48,227 nucleotides of DNA, from contig VBKF01000118.1 of the NCBI GenBank assembly GCA_005888095.1, positions 1 through 48,227 of the forward strand, in the 5' to 3' direction. This stretch comes from Deltaproteobacteria bacterium (GTDB lineage: Bacteria > Desulfobacterota > Binatia > DP-6). Both the position numbers and the translations under genes were made by a program. Positions 1 to 8,420 of this stretch are shown here, one piece after another (within the stretch, counting starts at the first letter, position 1; each line of letters opens with the position of its first letter). The notes under the pieces are model-generated. The model made no database searches. It had not been told where the DNA came from and saw only the letters and a list, made by a program, of their open reading frames with translations.

Positions 1-58
1 CGTGCTGACCATGAGCGACGTCGCCACGCGCGGCGTGCTGCCGATCCCGGGGAAGTAG
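1..58 (+). CDS. C-terminal end of an unidentified gene (partial)
   Basis: Only the last 18 codons are inside the window, read in the frame that ends at the TAG at 56-58. The peptide ends in GVLPIPGK. This is too short to assign a family. The stop lies 20 bases before the open frame of the truncated TIGR03118-like fragment, so the two sit head to tail with almost no spacer. The high GC at third codon positions fits real coding sequence, but the start and the function cannot be seen. Confidence 0.35.
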   Translation, partial: VLTMSDVATRGVLPIPGK

Positions 59-77
59 GCGCGCCCGCGCGCGCTAG

Positions 78-440
78 CGCCGCGTCGCGCGGCGTCTGCC
101 GGGCGCTGTCCTCAGGCGCGTGGCCACCCGCGGGCAGCTGAACTCGCCCTGGGGCCTCGCGATGGCACCGGCCGCATTCGGGCGCTTCGGCGGCGATCTC
201 CTGGTCGGGAACTTCGGCGACGGTCGGATCACGGCCTTCGAGCGCGAGCCGAACGGGAGCTTCCAGTCGCGCGGCCAGCTGCGAACTGCGGACGGCAGCG
301 CGCTGACGATCGACGGCCTCTGGGCGCTGCAGTTCGGCAACGGAACGGCGAACAACGGGCCGACCGACACGCTCTTCTTCACCGCCGGCCCCGACGACGA
401 GAATCACGGCCTCTTCGGGACGATCCGAGCGGGCGGATGA
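78..440 (+). pseudogene. Truncated TIGR03118-family protein (C-terminal third only)
   Basis: The open frame runs from just after an in-frame TAG at 75-77 to the TGA at 438-440; the first possible start is a GTG at 120. The peptide contains RGQLNSPWGLA, LLVGNFGDGRI, IDGLWALQFGNG and LFFTAGPDDENHGLFGTI. I recognise these as the conserved C-terminal blocks of the secreted, beta-propeller-like TIGR03118 family, whose members are usually several hundred residues long. Here only about 107 to 121 residues remain and no signal peptide precedes them. The likely reading is a remnant left by deletion or rearrangement at about 59-119. A short expressed domain is possible but less likely. Confidence 0.6.
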
Positions 441-453
441 GAAGTCCTGACCC

Positions 454-1392
454 CTAGAGACGGAACGCGTGCCGCATGCTCCGCGCGCGGCGGGCCAGCC
501 CGAGTCGTCGGACCCCGAGGAGCTGCTCGGTCGTTTTCAGCAGAGCGTAGTGGGTGAACGGCCGATCCGACGTCGCGCCGGGCGGCGTCGACGGGCTCAC
601 CACGATGGTCACGACGTGGCAGGATTCGTCGGCAGGGTTGGCCGCGCAGTCCTCGCCGACGCCACCGCCCGCGCCCTCGTCGAAGGTGATGAACACGGCC
701 ATGCGACCCGCCTGATAGGCGGCGCTGTTCAGGATCTTCGGCAGCTCGGTCGAGAGCCACATGTCGCCGTTCTGGATCGCGATGGGGTCCGGGCCGTCGT
801 GCATGTCGTGAACGGTGTTGGGCGTGACGAAGGCGAAGGCCGGGAGCGTGTCGTTGTCGAGGTCGGTCTGCAGGTCGGTGTAGGGGACGTCGAAGGTGCT
901 GCAGCCGGAGAGGCTCGTGAGATAGGGCGGCGGGTTGTGGCGCACGGCGTAGCCGACGAAGCCCGTCGTCTGGCAGTTCATGAGCATCGACTCCATGTAG
1001 CCCTTCCACGACGGCACCTGGGCGAAGATGCTGGCCGCGTCGGTGCTGCACGTCGCGCTCGGGCTGCAGTCGCCATCGAACTTGAGCAGGTCGGGGAGCG
1101 CGAGGCCGGTGACCGCGCCGATGTAGTTCGGAAGGCTCACGTGCGTGATGTTGCGGTAGTTGGTGGCGAGCCCGCAATCGGCGATGAGAGCGTTGATGTA
1201 GGGCGCGTCCGACGAGCCCACGATCTGGCCGAAGCTGTGGTTCTCCATCCAGATCCAGAGGACGTGCTGGTAGCGGCTGGGGTGGCTCCGGCGGAGGCCG
1301 CAGAAGGCGCCCATCGGCGACTGCGCCCGGGCAGGGGCGGGTGCGGCGAGCATGCAGGCGGCGAGGGCGAGCGCGGCGGCGAGCTTCGTCAT
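454..1392 (-). CDS. Secreted phosphoesterase-family protein (acid phosphatase / phospholipase C-like)
   Basis: A 312-residue protein with a clear Sec signal peptide (hydrophobic stretch ending in APARAQ, about residues 1-24). The mature part starts with the family motif HVLWIWMENHSFGQI; the ENHSF block carries the metal ligand Glu-Asn. It continues with SLPNYIGAVTG (the block holding the nucleophile Ser/Thr region), FAFVTPNTVHDMHDG and FITFDEGAGGG, which supply further metal-binding Asp, His and Glu. This order is that of the Pfam phosphoesterase family PF04185 in the alkaline phosphatase superfamily. It probably hydrolyses phosphate esters outside the cytoplasm; the substrate is unknown. It converges on the truncated fragment ending at 440 and is followed upstream, on the same strand, by the delta-60 gene. 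Confidence 0.85.
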   Translation of the reverse strand: MTKLAAALALAACMLAAPAPARAQSPMGAFCGLRRSHPSRYQHVLWIWMENHSFGQIVGSSDAPYINALIADCGLATNYRNITHVSLPNYIGAVTGLALPDLLKFDGDCSPSATCSTDAASIFAQVPSWKGYMESMLMNCQTTGFVGYAVRHNPPPYLTSLSGCSTFDVPYTDLQTDLDNDTLPAFAFVTPNTVHDMHDGPDPIAIQNGDMWLSTELPKILNSAAYQAGRMAVFITFDEGAGGGVGEDCAANPADESCHVVTIVVSPSTPPGATSDRPFTHYALLKTTEQLLGVRRLGLARRARSMRHAFRL

Positions 1393-1442
1393 GGCGACGG
1401 AGCCTCGCGCAGCCCGAGCGCCGTTGTCAAGAAGGAAAATGC

Positions 1443-3275
1443 CTACCGGCTCGCCGCCAATTGCTCCGCCCGATGCTCGGCTTCCCGCAGAACGCCGCCG
1501 AGTGCATCCCCGCAGAGCAACGAGAGCTCGGCCTTCGCGGTCGCCGCGGCGGCGAGCGTGACGGCCTTCTGCAGCGTCTTCGACGCCTTCCGCGCGAACG
1601 TCCTCGCCTTCTTCCCGTTGCTCGCGCCCGCGCCATGATCGGCCAGGCTCATCGCCTGCGTGATGCGACGCCGGACCGGGCGGGGCAGCGTTTCATCGGC
1701 GCACGGCTGGACGACACTTCTCAGCATGCAGCCCACGCCCTCGAAGCCGCTGTCGGGGCAAGGGGTCGTCGTGGTCGTGGTCGAAGAAGTGGTCGTTGTG
1801 GTCGTGGTCGTGCACCCGGCAAGGGCGGTGCCGACGCAGGCTCCGCTGCCGTCGCAGGTGTCATCGTCGGTGCAGCCGTTCCCGTCGTCGCAAGACGTGC
1901 CGCTCCCGTTGAACTGGCACGTCGTCGTACAGCAAGAGGTGAACGCGCCGTTCGCCGTTCCGTCATCGCACTGCTCGGGCGCTTGCACGATGCCGTCGCC
2001 GCAAACCTGTCCCAGGTAGCGCGCGACGGCGAAGTCGGTGTCGCTGCCGTTGTACGAGTAGCCCGCCGCGGCGAGCTTCCCGTCGGGTTGAAGGACGAGC
2101 GCATTGGCCTCGCCGAAGGCGCCCGGCACCGGCGTGATGACCTTCCCGCCCGTGCCGAAACTCCCATCGAGGTTCCCATCGGCGCTGTAGCGCACGAGGG
2201 CGAAGTCCTGCTCGCTGCCGTCGTTGGTGTAGCCGGCCGCCACGAGCTTCCCGTCGGGCTGGAGGACGAGCGCAAAGGCCTCGTTCTCCATGGTGACGAT
2301 CTGGGTAGTCACCTTCCCGCCCGTGCCGAAGCTCGCATCCGGGCTGCCACTGGCGTTGTAGCGCACGAGGGCGAAGGCGGTGTTGCTCGCGCCGGACGTG
2401 TAACCTGCCGCCACGAGCTTCCCGTCGGGCTGCAGGACGAGCGCAAAGACCTCGTCGTCGATGCTCCCGATCGCCGTCGTGACCTTCCCTCCCGTGCCAA
2501 AGCCCGTATCCAGGCTGCCATCGGCGTTGTAGCGCACCAGGGCAACGGCGTTGTTGCTGCCCCTGTCCGAGTAGCCCGCGGCGACGAGCTTCCCGTCGGG
2601 CTGCCGGACGAGCGCAAAGACCTCGTCGTCGACGCTCCCGATCGCGGTCGTGACCTTCCCCCCCGTGCCGAAGCTCGTATCCAGGCTGCCGTTGGCGTTG
2701 TAGCGCACGAGGGCAACGGCGTTGTTGCTGCCCCTGTCCGAGTAGCCCGCGGCGACGAGCTTCCCATCGGGCTCGAGGACAAGCGCAAAGGCCTCGTCGT
2801 CGACGCTCCCGATCGGGGTCGTGACCTTCCCTCCCGTGCCGAAGCTCGCATCCAGGCTGCCACTGGCGTTGTAGCGCACGAGGGCGAACGTGGTCTTGCC
2901 GGCGCTGGATGCGTAGCCCGCCGCCACGAGCTTCCCATCCGGCTGAAGGACGAGCGCGGTGGCGCCGCTCCCGGTCCCGATCGCGGTGGTGACCTTCCCG
3001 CCGGTGCCGAAGCTCCCATCCAGGCTCCCGTCGGTGTTGTAGCGCACGAGGGCGAAAACGGTGTTGCTGGCGTTGTACGCGTGGCCCGCCGCCACGAGCT
3101 TCCCGTCGGGCTGAAGGACGAGCGCGCTGGCCACGTCGTAGCCGTTGAAGATCGGGGTGACGACCTGCCCGCCGGTGCCGAACGCCGGGTCCAGATCGCC
3201 CGTGTTCGCCCGAGCGGCCGGCGGCAGCGCCAGCGCGGCGGCCCACAACAACACCGAGAGCGTGTGTCGCATCAT
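1443..3275 (-). CDS. Secreted delta-60 repeat protein with DUF4215-like Cys-rich segment, Thr linker and helical C-terminal domain
   Basis: I chose the start at 3275 (MMRHTL), directly before a signal peptide ending near ARA; an earlier in-frame Met at 3332 would bury the signal. Residues of about 25-420 form seven near-identical 57-residue repeats, each with FALVRYN, GSLDxSFGTGGKV and LVLQPDGKLVAAGY. These are delta-60/DUF5122 repeats, and seven copies suggest a beta-propeller. The segment from C425 (CGDGIVQAPEQCDDG) is DUF4215-like, with about a dozen Cys. A nearly pure Thr linker follows at about 489-504, then a basic, alanine-rich helical domain (505-610) with three Cys. This looks like a surface or extracellular binding protein. 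No catalytic motif was seen. Confidence 0.85.
   Translation of the reverse strand: MMRHTLSVLLWAAALALPPAARANTGDLDPAFGTGGQVVTPIFNGYDVASALVLQPDGKLVAAGHAYNASNTVFALVRYNTDGSLDGSFGTGGKVTTAIGTGSGATALVLQPDGKLVAAGYASSAGKTTFALVRYNASGSLDASFGTGGKVTTPIGSVDDEAFALVLEPDGKLVAAGYSDRGSNNAVALVRYNANGSLDTSFGTGGKVTTAIGSVDDEVFALVRQPDGKLVAAGYSDRGSNNAVALVRYNADGSLDTGFGTGGKVTTAIGSIDDEVFALVLQPDGKLVAAGYTSGASNTAFALVRYNASGSPDASFGTGGKVTTQIVTMENEAFALVLQPDGKLVAAGYTNDGSEQDFALVRYSADGNLDGSFGTGGKVITPVPGAFGEANALVLQPDGKLAAAGYSYNGSDTDFAVARYLGQVCGDGIVQAPEQCDDGTANGAFTSCCTTTCQFNGSGTSCDDGNGCTDDDTCDGSGACVGTALAGCTTTTTTTTSSTTTTTTPCPDSGFEGVGCMLRSVVQPCADETLPRPVRRRITQAMSLADHGAGASNGKKARTFARKASKTLQKAVTLAAAATAKAELSLLCGDALGGVLREAEHRAEQLAASR
2040..3200. 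repeat. Seven tandem 171-bp coding repeats (delta-60)
   Basis: The block CTTCCCGTCGGG (or CTTCCCATC variants) recurs at about 2076, 2247, 2418, 2589, 2760, 2931 and 3099. That gives a period of 171 bp, with 168 bp for the last step. The unit is in frame with the delta-60 protein and encodes 57 residues. Units 4 and 5 share long identical stretches around 2541-2593 and 2707-2760, which suggests recent duplication or gene conversion. Confidence 0.9.
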
Positions 3276-3448
3276 GCCCACGTTCGCACCATGGCAAACC
3301 GAGAGGGCGTCAATGGCAAGAACCGTACCCACACGGCGGTACCTCGGGGGCGCGGGACGCGCCCGACGCGCCCTGACACATCTGTGCCATCGTGAGTGAC
3401 AGCGGCGCGTCGTCTTGACGCAGAAACCCCCCGCGCCATACTCCGCGC

Positions 3449-4117
3449 ATGCCGAAGCTCGCCATGGCGTTGCCCGGCGCGGCGTGGCGCCATGCGGTCG
3501 GCGGCGTGCTCCTGCTCCCGGCGCTCTGTCTGGCGACCGACGTGCGGGTCGTGGCCGTCACGCCGGGCCGGAGCGCCGATGTCGTGATCGAGCGCGGCGC
3601 GCCGGTGACGATCGAGGTCGGCGAAACGGTCGAGGGGGTCAAGCTGCTGAGGGCGGACGCGCTTGGCGCGGTGCTGAGCGTCGACGGGATCACGAAGACG
3701 CTGCCGCTCGTGGGGGACCGGGCGTCCGTCGGGGATACCGCCACGAGCGGCAGCGTAACGCTGGTGGCCGACGCGCGCGGACAGTTCTTCACGAGCGGAA
3801 CCGTGAACGGACGTTCCATGCACTTCGTCGTCGACACGGGGGCCACGTTGACGACGCTCTCTCGGGCGGATGCGCGGCGCATCGGCCTCGACTTTCGTCG
3901 GGGCACGCCGATTCGAACGACAACCGCCAACGGTGTCGCGAACGGATGGCGAATGTCGCTCGACTCGGTGCGCGTCGGCGACACGACGGTGCGCGACGTC
4001 GATGCGATCGTGGTCGACAACGACACTCTGCCGGTGGGACTGCTCGGCATGAGCTTCCTCGATCGCTTCGATATGCATCGGCAGGGCTCGACGCTGGTGC
4101 TGCGGCGTCGCCGCTGA
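3449..4117 (+). CDS. Clan AA (retropepsin-like) aspartic protease, TIGR02281-like
   Basis: A 222-residue protein with an N-terminal hydrophobic segment (about residues 16-29) that is a signal peptide or membrane anchor. The first half (about 30-110) has no recognised domain. The second half has FVVDTGATLTTLS with the catalytic D129-T130-G131, then the flap region and a hydrophobic-hydrophobic-Gly block VGLLGMSFLDRF near 197-208. This is the pattern of bacterial single-lobe aspartic proteases, which act as homodimers outside the cytoplasm. It stands alone between the delta-60 gene (divergent) and the six-Cys repeat protein, and its target is not evident. Confidence 0.85.
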   Translation: MPKLAMALPGAAWRHAVGGVLLLPALCLATDVRVVAVTPGRSADVVIERGAPVTIEVGETVEGVKLLRADALGAVLSVDGITKTLPLVGDRASVGDTATSGSVTLVADARGQFFTSGTVNGRSMHFVVDTGATLTTLSRADARRIGLDFRRGTPIRTTTANGVANGWRMSLDSVRVGDTTVRDVDAIVVDNDTLPVGLLGMSFLDRFDMHRQGSTLVLRRRR

Positions 4118-4341
4118 GGGCGCACCGCGGGCGACGTCGACGGCATCCCGGGGCGCCGAGGGCGCCGTTCGCCGAGCGCCCGGGGGTGGCGCAACCGTGA
4201 CGTCCGTCACCCAGCGATGCGGCAGGTGCCGCGGCGCTGCCGTCAGCGGTTCCTCGGCCGCCACGGAAATCCGGCCCCGGGCTACGGGCACGGGCATTGC
4301 TCGCTCCGCGTCGACTTCACCCGACCACCACGGAGGCCCGC

Positions 4342-6036
4342 ATGCGCCCATCCCGCGTCTTCGCCGCCACGCTGCTCGCGCTCGCGCTGAGCACGATGTC
4401 TGCCCGGGCGGAGGATCCTCCGCCCACCGGCCCGTCGCCCTGCGTCCAGGAGTGCGCGACCGCCGCCAGGGCGGCGGCCGAGACGTGCCAGGCCGGAGGC
4501 GGGACGCTCGAGGCATGCAGGCAGGCCGCCGAGGCCCAATACCTGCAATGCACCGCGGGCTGCCCGTCGGCGCCGCCTCCGACCACCGGCGGCACGCCCT
4601 GTCTCGAGCAGTGCGGCGCGCAGGCACAGCAGGCCTTCCAGGCTTGCCGCGCGCAGGGCGGGACGGTCGACAGCTGCACCGAGACCGCCAAGGCGGGCTA
4701 CCTCCAGTGCGCGTCCGCGAACTGCGCGAACCAGGCGCCGCCGACGTGCGAGGCGCGCTGCACCGCGCTGGCGGACGGGATGCAGCAACACTGCCTCGAC
4801 GAAGGCAACGGCGCGGACAAGTGCGCCACGGTTCGCCAGTCCGCCCTCGACCGCTGCACACAGGAGCTGTGCAGCTCGACGGCGCAGACGTGCGAGGACC
4901 GATGCACCGACTTCTCCCGCGGCGTCTTCGCCGAGTGCATGAGCGCCGGCGGTACGTCGACGGATTGCGCGAACCAGGCGGCCGACGCCCGCGCGCACTG
5001 CATCAGCGAGCACTGCCAGCCCACCCCCGGGCCGACCTGCGAGGATCGCTGCCAGGCGCGCGCGAAGGCCGCGGCCGACGAGTGCGTCGCCGCGGGCCAT
5101 CCCGCCGACGCATGCACGACGCTCGTGCAGCAGCTCCTCGCCCACTGCGTCGACGAGAACTGCGCCGAGCCCGCGCCCGACTGCCGCGACGACTGCGACG
5201 AGCACGCCGAGCAGCAGTTCGAGGCATGCGTGGCCGGCGGCGGGAGCGAGGAGGCATGCCGCCGTGCCGCCGACTCGGCCGAGGGCGCGTGCGTGATGCA
5301 CTGCGGGGACGGCTCCTCCGAGCCCGACTGCCCCGCGCGGTGCGCGAGCGCGGCAGAGGACCTGAAGCAGCACTGCGTCGCGGAAGGGAACGACCCGGCG
5401 GAGTGCGCGGCCCGGGCCGCCGAGGCGGCCCGCCACTGCGTGGCCGAGAAGTGCGACGGCACGCCGGAGCCGCCCACGTGCCCCGCACTCTGCGAGCTGC
5501 ACGCGCGCGCCGACTTCGGGCGCTGCGTCGCCGCCGGCGGATCAGCGGACGACTGCAAGTCGCAGGCGATGGACGAGTTCCACGGTTGCGTCGCGCTGCA
5601 CTGCCAGCCGCCGCCTGCATGCGGGCAAGGGTGCGACGCGCGCGCCGCGCACGTCGAGCGCCGCTGCGTCCGGCACGGCGGCAGCGCGGAGGAGTGCGCC
5701 GCCGCCGCGGCCACCGTTCGCACGGCCTGCCAGGCCAAGTGCAGCCCGCCGCCACCCGACAGCTGCGATGTGGACTGCGAGCAGCGTGCGCAGGACGCCA
5801 AGGACAAGTGTACGGCCGACGGAACCGACCCTGCGCAGTGCGACTCGCTCGCGCAGGGCATGCTGGACCGGTGTCAGCAGGACTGCGGCACCGCCCCCGA
5901 CCAGACCTGCAGCGAAGAATGCGAGCAGGCTGCGCAGAACCGGCACGACACCGTCCTGCACGCGACCAGCAACGAGACCAGGGCGACGCGCAAGGGCCAG
6001 CGTCTCTTCCGGCGCTGCAGCCGGACCTGCGACTAG
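4342..6036 (+). CDS. Secreted protein of eleven tandem six-cysteine repeats
   Basis: The start at 4342 is chosen because GGAGG sits 5 bases upstream and a signal peptide (ending SARAED) begins there. The 564-residue product is almost entirely tandem units of about 47 residues, separated by short Pro-rich links. Each unit has the spacing C-x3-C-x10-C-x9-C-x10-C-x3-4-C; units 1 to 10 keep it well and the last (from about 530) is degenerate, having lost the central Cys. Between the Cys the sequence is Ala/Glu/Gln-rich and predicted helical, so each unit may be a disulfide-braced helical hairpin with paired CX3C motifs. I do not know a named family for it. The same module occurs twice in the protein at 26708-27721. 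A structural or ligand-binding cell-surface role is a guess. Confidence 0.85.
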   Translation: MRPSRVFAATLLALALSTMSARAEDPPPTGPSPCVQECATAARAAAETCQAGGGTLEACRQAAEAQYLQCTAGCPSAPPPTTGGTPCLEQCGAQAQQAFQACRAQGGTVDSCTETAKAGYLQCASANCANQAPPTCEARCTALADGMQQHCLDEGNGADKCATVRQSALDRCTQELCSSTAQTCEDRCTDFSRGVFAECMSAGGTSTDCANQAADARAHCISEHCQPTPGPTCEDRCQARAKAAADECVAAGHPADACTTLVQQLLAHCVDENCAEPAPDCRDDCDEHAEQQFEACVAGGGSEEACRRAADSAEGACVMHCGDGSSEPDCPARCASAAEDLKQHCVAEGNDPAECAARAAEAARHCVAEKCDGTPEPPTCPALCELHARADFGRCVAAGGSADDCKSQAMDEFHGCVALHCQPPPACGQGCDARAAHVERRCVRHGGSAEECAAAAATVRTACQAKCSPPPPDSCDVDCEQRAQDAKDKCTADGTDPAQCDSLAQGMLDRCQQDCGTAPDQTCSEECEQAAQNRHDTVLHATSNETRATRKGQRLFRRCSRTCD

Positions 6037-6060
6037 CCCGGCGAGGCTCGACGATCGGTC

Positions 6061-6966
6061 TCACCGCAGCGGCGTCCAGGCGCTGCGATCTGCTGGATCG
6101 AGCCAGGCGCGCACCCGGACCTCGATCTGCTGCGTTGCCCCTGGATGATCCTCGCTCACGGCGAGCGCGAACGAGCAATCGAGCAGCTCGCGCACGCGGA
6201 GGAGCGCCTCGAAGTGCTCCCAGCTCAGGAGGTCGAACCTGTACGCGGCACAGAACCCGAGGAGCTCTTCGACGGGGAGTCCGAAGCGGCGCTGCCGGAT
6301 GGCCACACTGACGAGGTCCCACTCTGCGGGACCCACTCCAGCAAGGTCGAAGTCGAGCAGCAGCGGTCCCCGGGCGGTGAGGACCACGTTGAGGGGGTCA
6401 CCGTGCACCAGCCCGATGCCGAGCGCCGAGCGCAGGCGTGTGAGGGCCACGCGCGCTTCGTCGCAAGCGGTACTGAGGAGCGATACGTAGTCGCCGCGGG
6501 CCGTGACGCGGGAGGCGTAGAGCGCGAGGCGTTCCTCGACCCGGCCGACGGGATCCCAGAGCGAGACGAGTTCTGCGGGCAGCGGCAGCTCATGGAGCCG
6601 ACGGAGGGTGTGCGCGAGCCACGCCCAGTCGAGATCGCCGCCGATATGCTCGACCAGGGGCCAGAAGGTGACTGGCCCGTGGCCGGTCGCGATCGGGCGT
6701 GTTCTGACCGCATCGGCCGGAGCCAAGACCGGCAATCCCGCTCGCGCGAGGTGACGCGCGATTCGGAGCTCCGCGTCCAGGCGCTCGGGCGAGTAGCCCG
6801 GACGGCCGACGCGGGCGACGAGCCCGGCAGCGGGCAGCGCGACCACAGCGCAGTGACCCAGCCGGAGGACCCGGGCGTCGCCGGGCGCAATCTCCAAGGC
6901 CGCGCAGGCCTCGCGCACGGCAGCCGCCGGCCAGGAGCCACGCGCCGCCCTCCCAGGCGCTCTCAT
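6061..6966 (-). CDS. Aminoglycoside phosphotransferase-family (APH/choline kinase-like) protein
   Basis: A 301-residue cytoplasmic protein with no signal peptide. The kinase catalytic loop is GLVHGDPLNVVL, with H188, D190 and N193. The metal-binding DFD (D205-F-D207) follows in LLLDFDLAGVGPAEWDLVSVAI. An N-terminal lobe with LVARVGRP could hold the nucleotide-binding Lys/Arg region. Members phosphorylate antibiotics, homoserine, choline or other small alcohols; nothing here identifies the substrate, and antibiotic resistance should not be assumed. It is transcribed toward the six-Cys repeat gene (convergent, 24 bp gap). Confidence 0.85.
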   Translation of the reverse strand: MRAPGRAARGSWPAAAVREACAALEIAPGDARVLRLGHCAVVALPAAGLVARVGRPGYSPERLDAELRIARHLARAGLPVLAPADAVRTRPIATGHGPVTFWPLVEHIGGDLDWAWLAHTLRRLHELPLPAELVSLWDPVGRVEERLALYASRVTARGDYVSLLSTACDEARVALTRLRSALGIGLVHGDPLNVVLTARGPLLLDFDLAGVGPAEWDLVSVAIRQRRFGLPVEELLGFCAAYRFDLLSWEHFEALLRVRELLDCSFALAVSEDHPGATQQIEVRVRAWLDPADRSAWTPLR

Positions 6967-7109
6967 GGCCGGAGCATGCGCTTCGACATTTCGAACATGC
7001 GGCGCGCCAGGAGGCGCCCGACCACCACATCACCTTGTACCAGGTGGGCACGATGATTAGCCAGAATCGCCGCGCCCGACACCAGGCCGAGCAAGGCCAG
7101 AAGATCGGC

Positions 7110-8261
7110 TCAGTATACGAAGTTGGCCCAGGGATGGTCGGCGCCGGGGATCCGACTGATGTCCCCGGCGTCCGCGACCTGCGCGATCGGGCCGTACGAG
7201 CTGCCGGCGGGGATGAGATAGGCGACGGTGCCCGAGGTCCCGCGCACGCAGTTGCGGACGATGAAGCAGCTGGGAGCCTTTTCGTCGACGACAACGCCGC
7301 TGGTGGCACCGACGATCTGGTTCCCGTCGATGAGCGCCTCCACCGCGCCGGCGAGCACGACGATACCCGTCTGCGCGTTCGCGATGTAGTTCTCCTCGAC
7401 GCAGCACCGCGCTCCGCGGATGGTGATCGCGGCTCCCGGCACGTCGCCGATGTCGTTCTCGGAGACGACGCTCCCGGCGCCCACGTCGATGCCCCCCACC
7501 TTTACCAGGCGATTGCCGATCAGCACGCCCCGGTTCCTGATGGTGAAGCCCGGGCCGTCGTTCTCCATCGCGAAGTTATCCTCCATCACGGCGTCGCCCG
7601 GCGAGAAGAAGCACCCCCCGTTCCCGTTGAAGTTGGTGCATTCCTCGATGACGCCATGCTGACCGACGCTCACCAGCGAGCCGCGGCAGGCGCGCACGTC
7701 GCAGTCGAAGACCACCCCGCCGGCGCCCAGCGCGCACGTCCCTCGAGCAGCGGGGTCCGTGGTGGAGTCGCACGAGTCGAACCAGCACTCCTCCACCAGG
7801 CTGTCGGCGGCATTTACCAAGTCGATGCACGTGTTCTGCCATCCCTTGAACCCGGCGTCGTAGATCCCGATGCACCGCTGTGCCCGCGGCGATGTGATAC
7901 ACGCCAACGTCCCCGGCGCACCCAAGAACGTGAATCCGTCGCATTCGATCTCGACGTGGTCGGACTGGACCTCGATGGCGGCCTTCCCCGCCACTCCCGT
8001 GATGTTCCCGGTCAGGTAATACACGCCCGGCGCGGCGATGACGTACTGGGCCGTCGGCGACCCCGGCAGGCTCTCCACGGGGATACGCGCTTCACCGAAT
8101 CCCTCGTCGGTGCGTGCGATCTTGTCGTACACGTCTTGCAACGACGTCCCGTTCGAGGCGGGGCGTGGCGGCGGAAGCGCGCGTGCAACACGGGCCAAGG
8201 CCGCGGCGCCGGTGAGGCCGAGGCCAGCGATCAGAAGACGGCGGTCGGGATTGCGTGCCAT
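7110..8261 (-). CDS. Tat-exported right-handed parallel beta-helix protein
   Basis: The 383-residue product begins with a twin-arginine-type leader (NPDRRLLIAGLGLTGAAAL). An AAGGGGGA-like Shine-Dalgarno sequence precedes the ATG. From about residue 90 it shows short, repeating Val/Ile/Asn/Gly strands such as VIAAPGVYYLTGNITG, AIEVQSDHVEIECDGF, GGVVFDCDVRACRG and GIVVLAGAVEALIDGNQIVG. This is the pattern of pectate-lyase/NosD-type beta-helices. No catalytic Asp/Arg set of a lyase could be placed, so carbohydrate binding or hydrolysis is only possible. It lies between the kinase and MBL-hydrolase genes on the same strand, with spacers of over 140 bp, so it is probably its own unit. Confidence 0.8.
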   Translation of the reverse strand: MARNPDRRLLIAGLGLTGAAALARVARALPPPRPASNGTSLQDVYDKIARTDEGFGEARIPVESLPGSPTAQYVIAAPGVYYLTGNITGVAGKAAIEVQSDHVEIECDGFTFLGAPGTLACITSPRAQRCIGIYDAGFKGWQNTCIDLVNAADSLVEECWFDSCDSTTDPAARGTCALGAGGVVFDCDVRACRGSLVSVGQHGVIEECTNFNGNGGCFFSPGDAVMEDNFAMENDGPGFTIRNRGVLIGNRLVKVGGIDVGAGSVVSENDIGDVPGAAITIRGARCCVEENYIANAQTGIVVLAGAVEALIDGNQIVGATSGVVVDEKAPSCFIVRNCVRGTSGTVAYLIPAGSSYGPIAQVADAGDISRIPGADHPWANFVY

Positions 8262-8403
8262 GATGGTCCCCCTTTGAGTCGGGCCACCCTACCGGGGCCC
8301 TGTGGGGAGTTGCAATGAAAAGTAGCCCTGCACGTTTATCCCCAGCGCACCGCACGGCAGCTTCTCCATGAGCCTCCGTACGTCTCGAAGTAGGGCGCGC
8401 CGC

Positions 8404-8417
8404 TCCGCCGCGGCGGA
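8404..8417 (-). terminator. GC-rich palindrome after the MBL-hydrolase stop
   Basis: TCCGCCGCGGCGGA is a perfect 14-base palindrome, just 3 bases beyond the stop codon of the MBL-fold gene on the minus strand. It can form a short hairpin, but there is no T run behind it, so it is at best a pausing or Rho-assisted end. Confidence 0.25.
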
Positions 8418-8420
8418 CCG

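Noticed and set aside
2040-3200. Regularly spaced repeats that could suggest a CRISPR array
   Set aside because: The period is 171 bp, the units are coding and in frame, and there are no unique spacers or cas genes.
1341-3395. Long plus-strand open frame (684 codons) with internal repeats
   Set aside because: It is the antisense shadow of the delta-60 gene. The repeats come from the real gene, and the product is an Arg/Val/Gly-rich sequence with no recognisable domain or signal peptide.
6061-6966. Antibiotic-resistance kinase
   Set aside because: The APH-like fold is clear, but this superfamily covers many small-molecule kinases and nothing here points to an antibiotic substrate.
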